A stretch of 38,460 nt of DNA, taken from NCBI GenBank assembly GCA_949282345.1, contig CASDOQ010000051.1, positions 1 to 38,460 of the forward strand, read 5' to 3'. Shown in pieces: positions 36,915 through 38,460 of this stretch. The position numbers were made by a program, and so were the translations under genes. The notes beneath the pieces are model-generated. The model worked only from the letters and a program-made list of their open reading frames with translations. It was not told the origin of the DNA and did not search any database. Position 1 is the first letter of the stretch. Each line of letters begins with the position of its first letter. The stretch is from an uncultured bacterium (lineage in GTDB: Bacteria; Bacillota; Clostridia; Oscillospirales; CAG-272).

Positions 36915-38285
36915 ATGAAAGACACGAAGATCCCCTACAAAATTTACCTCGATGAAAAAGAAATGCCGACGGCATGGTACAACCTGCGCGCCGACATGAA
37001 GAACAAGCCCGACCCGCTTCTCGACCCCGCAACGGGAAAGCCGGTGACGGCAGAGGCACTCGGCCAGGTTTTCTGCCGGGAGCTGGTGGAACAGGAGCTG
37101 AACGAGACCGATGCGTATATTCCGATCCCGCAGGAGATACGCGACTTTTATCGGATGTACCGTCCCTCTCCCCTCGTCCGGGCGTACTGCCTGGAAAAGA
37201 AACTCGGCACGCCGGCCAAGATCTATTATAAATTCGAAGGGAACAACACAAGCGGCAGCCATAAACTCAACTCCGCCATTGCCCAGGCCTATTACGCAAA
37301 AAATCAGGGGCTTGTCGGCGTGACGACCGAAACCGGCGCCGGGCAGTGGGGCACCGCCCTTTCAATGGCATGTGCCTACCTCGGCCTCGACTGCAAGGTC
37401 TTTATGGTCAAGGTCTCGTACGAGCAAAAGCCGCACCGCCGTGAAGTCATGCGCACCTACGGTGCCTCCGTGACCCCCTCGCCCTCGACCGAGACCGAGG
37501 CCGGCCGCCGGATTCTTTCGGAGCATCCCGGCACGACCGGGAGCCTCGGCTGCGCCATCTCCGAGGCAGTGGAAGCCGCCGTCACGCGCGAGGGATACCG
37601 TTACGTCCTCGGCAGCGTGCTGAACCAGGTGCTCCTGCATCAGACCGTTATCGGTTTAGAGACCAAAACGGCTCTCGATAAGTACGGCGTCAAGCCCGAC
37701 ATCATCATCGGCTGTGCGGGTGGCGGCTCCAACCTCGGCGGGCTGATCTCTCCCTTTATGGGTGAAGTCATGCGCGGAGAAGCCGACTATCGCTTCATCG
37801 CGGTGGAACCGGCCTCCTGCCCGAGCCTGACGCGCGGCAGTTACGTCTACGACTACTGCGATACCGGCCGCATCTGCCCGCTGGCCAAGATGTATACGCT
37901 CGGTTCTTCCTTTATCCCCGCCCCGAACCACGCCGGCGGCCTGCGCTATCACGGCATGAGCCCGATCCTCTCCCAACTCTATCACGACGGATATCTGGAG
38001 GCGCGGAGCGTCAAGCAGACCGACGTCTTTGAAGCGGCGGAGGAATTTGCCCGGGTGGAAGGCATCCTGCCCGCTCCCGAGAGCAGCCACGCCATCCGCG
38101 TTGCCATTGACGAGGCCAAAAAGTGCATTGAGACCGGCGAAGAAAAGACGATCGTCTTCGGACTCACCGGCACGGGATACTTCGACATGACCTCCTATCA
38201 GAAATTCAACGACGGAAAGATGAGCGACTATATCCCGACCGACGAGGAGATCGCCGCGAGCCTCGCCCTTACCCCGAAATTCTGA
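36915..38285 (+). CDS. trpB: Tryptophan synthase beta chain, TrpB2 type
   Basis: A 456-residue PLP enzyme joining indole and serine to tryptophan. The PLP lysine is Lys117 in NTSGSHKLNSAIAQAY, and the catalytic Glu lies in TTETGAGQWGTALS. The phosphate-binding loop is GCAGGGSNLGG. The long N-terminus (YLDEKEMPTAWYNLRADM) and RPSPLVRAYCLEKKLG mark the TrpB2 subgroup, which usually works without TrpA. No trpA is present in the window. The start at 36915 follows AAAGGAG; the frame is open upstream only through the T-box. Regulation is by the Trp T-box. Confidence 0.94.
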   Translation: MKDTKIPYKIYLDEKEMPTAWYNLRADMKNKPDPLLDPATGKPVTAEALGQVFCRELVEQELNETDAYIPIPQEIRDFYRMYRPSPLVRAYCLEKKLGTPAKIYYKFEGNNTSGSHKLNSAIAQAYYAKNQGLVGVTTETGAGQWGTALSMACAYLGLDCKVFMVKVSYEQKPHRREVMRTYGASVTPSPSTETEAGRRILSEHPGTTGSLGCAISEAVEAAVTREGYRYVLGSVLNQVLLHQTVIGLETKTALDKYGVKPDIIIGCAGGGSNLGGLISPFMGEVMRGEADYRFIAVEPASCPSLTRGSYVYDYCDTGRICPLAKMYTLGSSFIPAPNHAGGLRYHGMSPILSQLYHDGYLEARSVKQTDVFEAAEEFARVEGILPAPESSHAIRVAIDEAKKCIETGEEKTIVFGLTGTGYFDMTSYQKFNDGKMSDYIPTDEEIAASLALTPKF

Positions 38286-38297
38286 TCCCATCCGGCG

Positions 38298-38320
38298 GCT
38301 TCCGACCTTCGGAAGCCGCA
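38298..38320. other. Hairpin after trpB
   Basis: GGCTTCC and GGAAGCC around GACCTTC give a strong stem. An A-rich rather than T-rich run follows on the plus strand, so termination here is uncertain. Confidence 0.45.
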
Positions 38321-38328
38321 CAAAAAGG

Positions 38329-38340
38329 GGCTGAGTCAAA
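38329..38340 (+). repeat. GGCTGAGTCAAA, copy 1 of a short repeat
   Basis: It resembles GGCTGAGCCAAA at 38435 and 20797 and is followed by a near-palindrome TTTGGGAATTAATTCCAAA. It may be the end of a small mobile element. Confidence 0.35.
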
Positions 38341-38380
38341 TTTGGGAATTAATTCCAAATAACTGGCACCTTGCATAAAG

Positions 38381-38418
38381 AAACACTCGTTATTCCAAAA
38401 GAACGGCGAGTGTTTTTG
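38381..38418 (+). terminator. Terminator downstream of trpB
   Basis: Arms AACACTCG and CGAGTGTT around 18 bases, followed by TTTGTT. Confidence 0.65.
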
Positions 38419-38434
38419 TTAATCCATAACATAA

Positions 38435-38449
38435 GGCTGAGCCAAAAAA
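38435..38449 (+). repeat. GGCTGAGCCAAAAAA, copy 2 of a short repeat
   Basis: The identical 15 bases occur at 20797-20811, after the groEL terminator. The window ends 11 bases later, so what it borders cannot be seen. Confidence 0.4.
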
Positions 38450-38460
38450 TCAATTTGACT

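Overview
The window reads as chromosome of an anaerobic, endospore-forming, high-GC (about 60%) member of the Clostridia, probably an uncultivated gut-type Oscillospirales/Christensenellales-like lineage. Evidence: a complete spoIIAA-spoIIAB-sigF operon, an oxygen-sensitive class III ribonucleotide reductase, a glycyl radical enzyme with its activase, three T-box leaders, a perfect CIRCE operator before groES-groEL, a ThiI without a rhodanese domain, and the Firmicutes-type yggS-sepF-yggT-lspA-rluD gene order. Genus-level placement cannot be made from this sequence alone.

Layout. 1-2711 (minus): a methionine operon, with a T-box leader of Met specifier, metY and metA, then the start of an MFS transporter that runs off the left edge. 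2775-5039 (minus): mrnC, hisS and a ProXp-ala/PrdX-type tRNA deacylase, overlapping one another. 5124-8243 (plus): yggS, sepF, yggT, lspA, rluD-like. 8402-12960: an ABC-F ATPase (plus), an amidase-domain protein (minus), ahcY (plus) and an unrecognised small gene (plus). 13191-16769 (minus): a 1192-residue leucine-rich-repeat lipoprotein. 17051-18582 (plus): the sigma-F operon. 18681-20737 (plus): groES-groEL. 20931-21590: an SGNH hydrolase. 21675-22862 (minus): thiI. 22972-25902 (plus): Val T-box and valS. 26125-28918 (plus): a small lipoprotein, an AraC regulator and a Gfo/Idh/MocA oxidoreductase. 29309-32064 (minus): a glycyl radical enzyme and activase in DNA of visibly lower GC. 32302-36480 (minus): nrdG, an nrdD-glutaredoxin fusion and trxB behind a promoter with two NrdR-like boxes. 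36584-38285 (plus): Trp T-box and a TrpB2-type tryptophan synthase beta chain. The right end carries short repeated sequences.

How the genes work together. Amino-acid supply is sensed through uncharged tRNA three times (Met for metY-metA, Val for valS, Trp for trpB2). MetA carries Glu111, which fits acetyl-CoA use and pairs with the O-acetylhomoserine sulfhydrylase MetY. The deoxynucleotide operon is the most interesting intact unit: the reductase carries its own C-terminal glutaredoxin domain, its stop codon overlaps the trxB start, and that TrxB lacks the usual HRRxxxR NADPH signature. The glycyl radical enzyme has an unusual RIWGW glycine loop and a Cys-Trp-Glu active-site motif, has no pathway neighbours, and is the strongest candidate here for undescribed chemistry.
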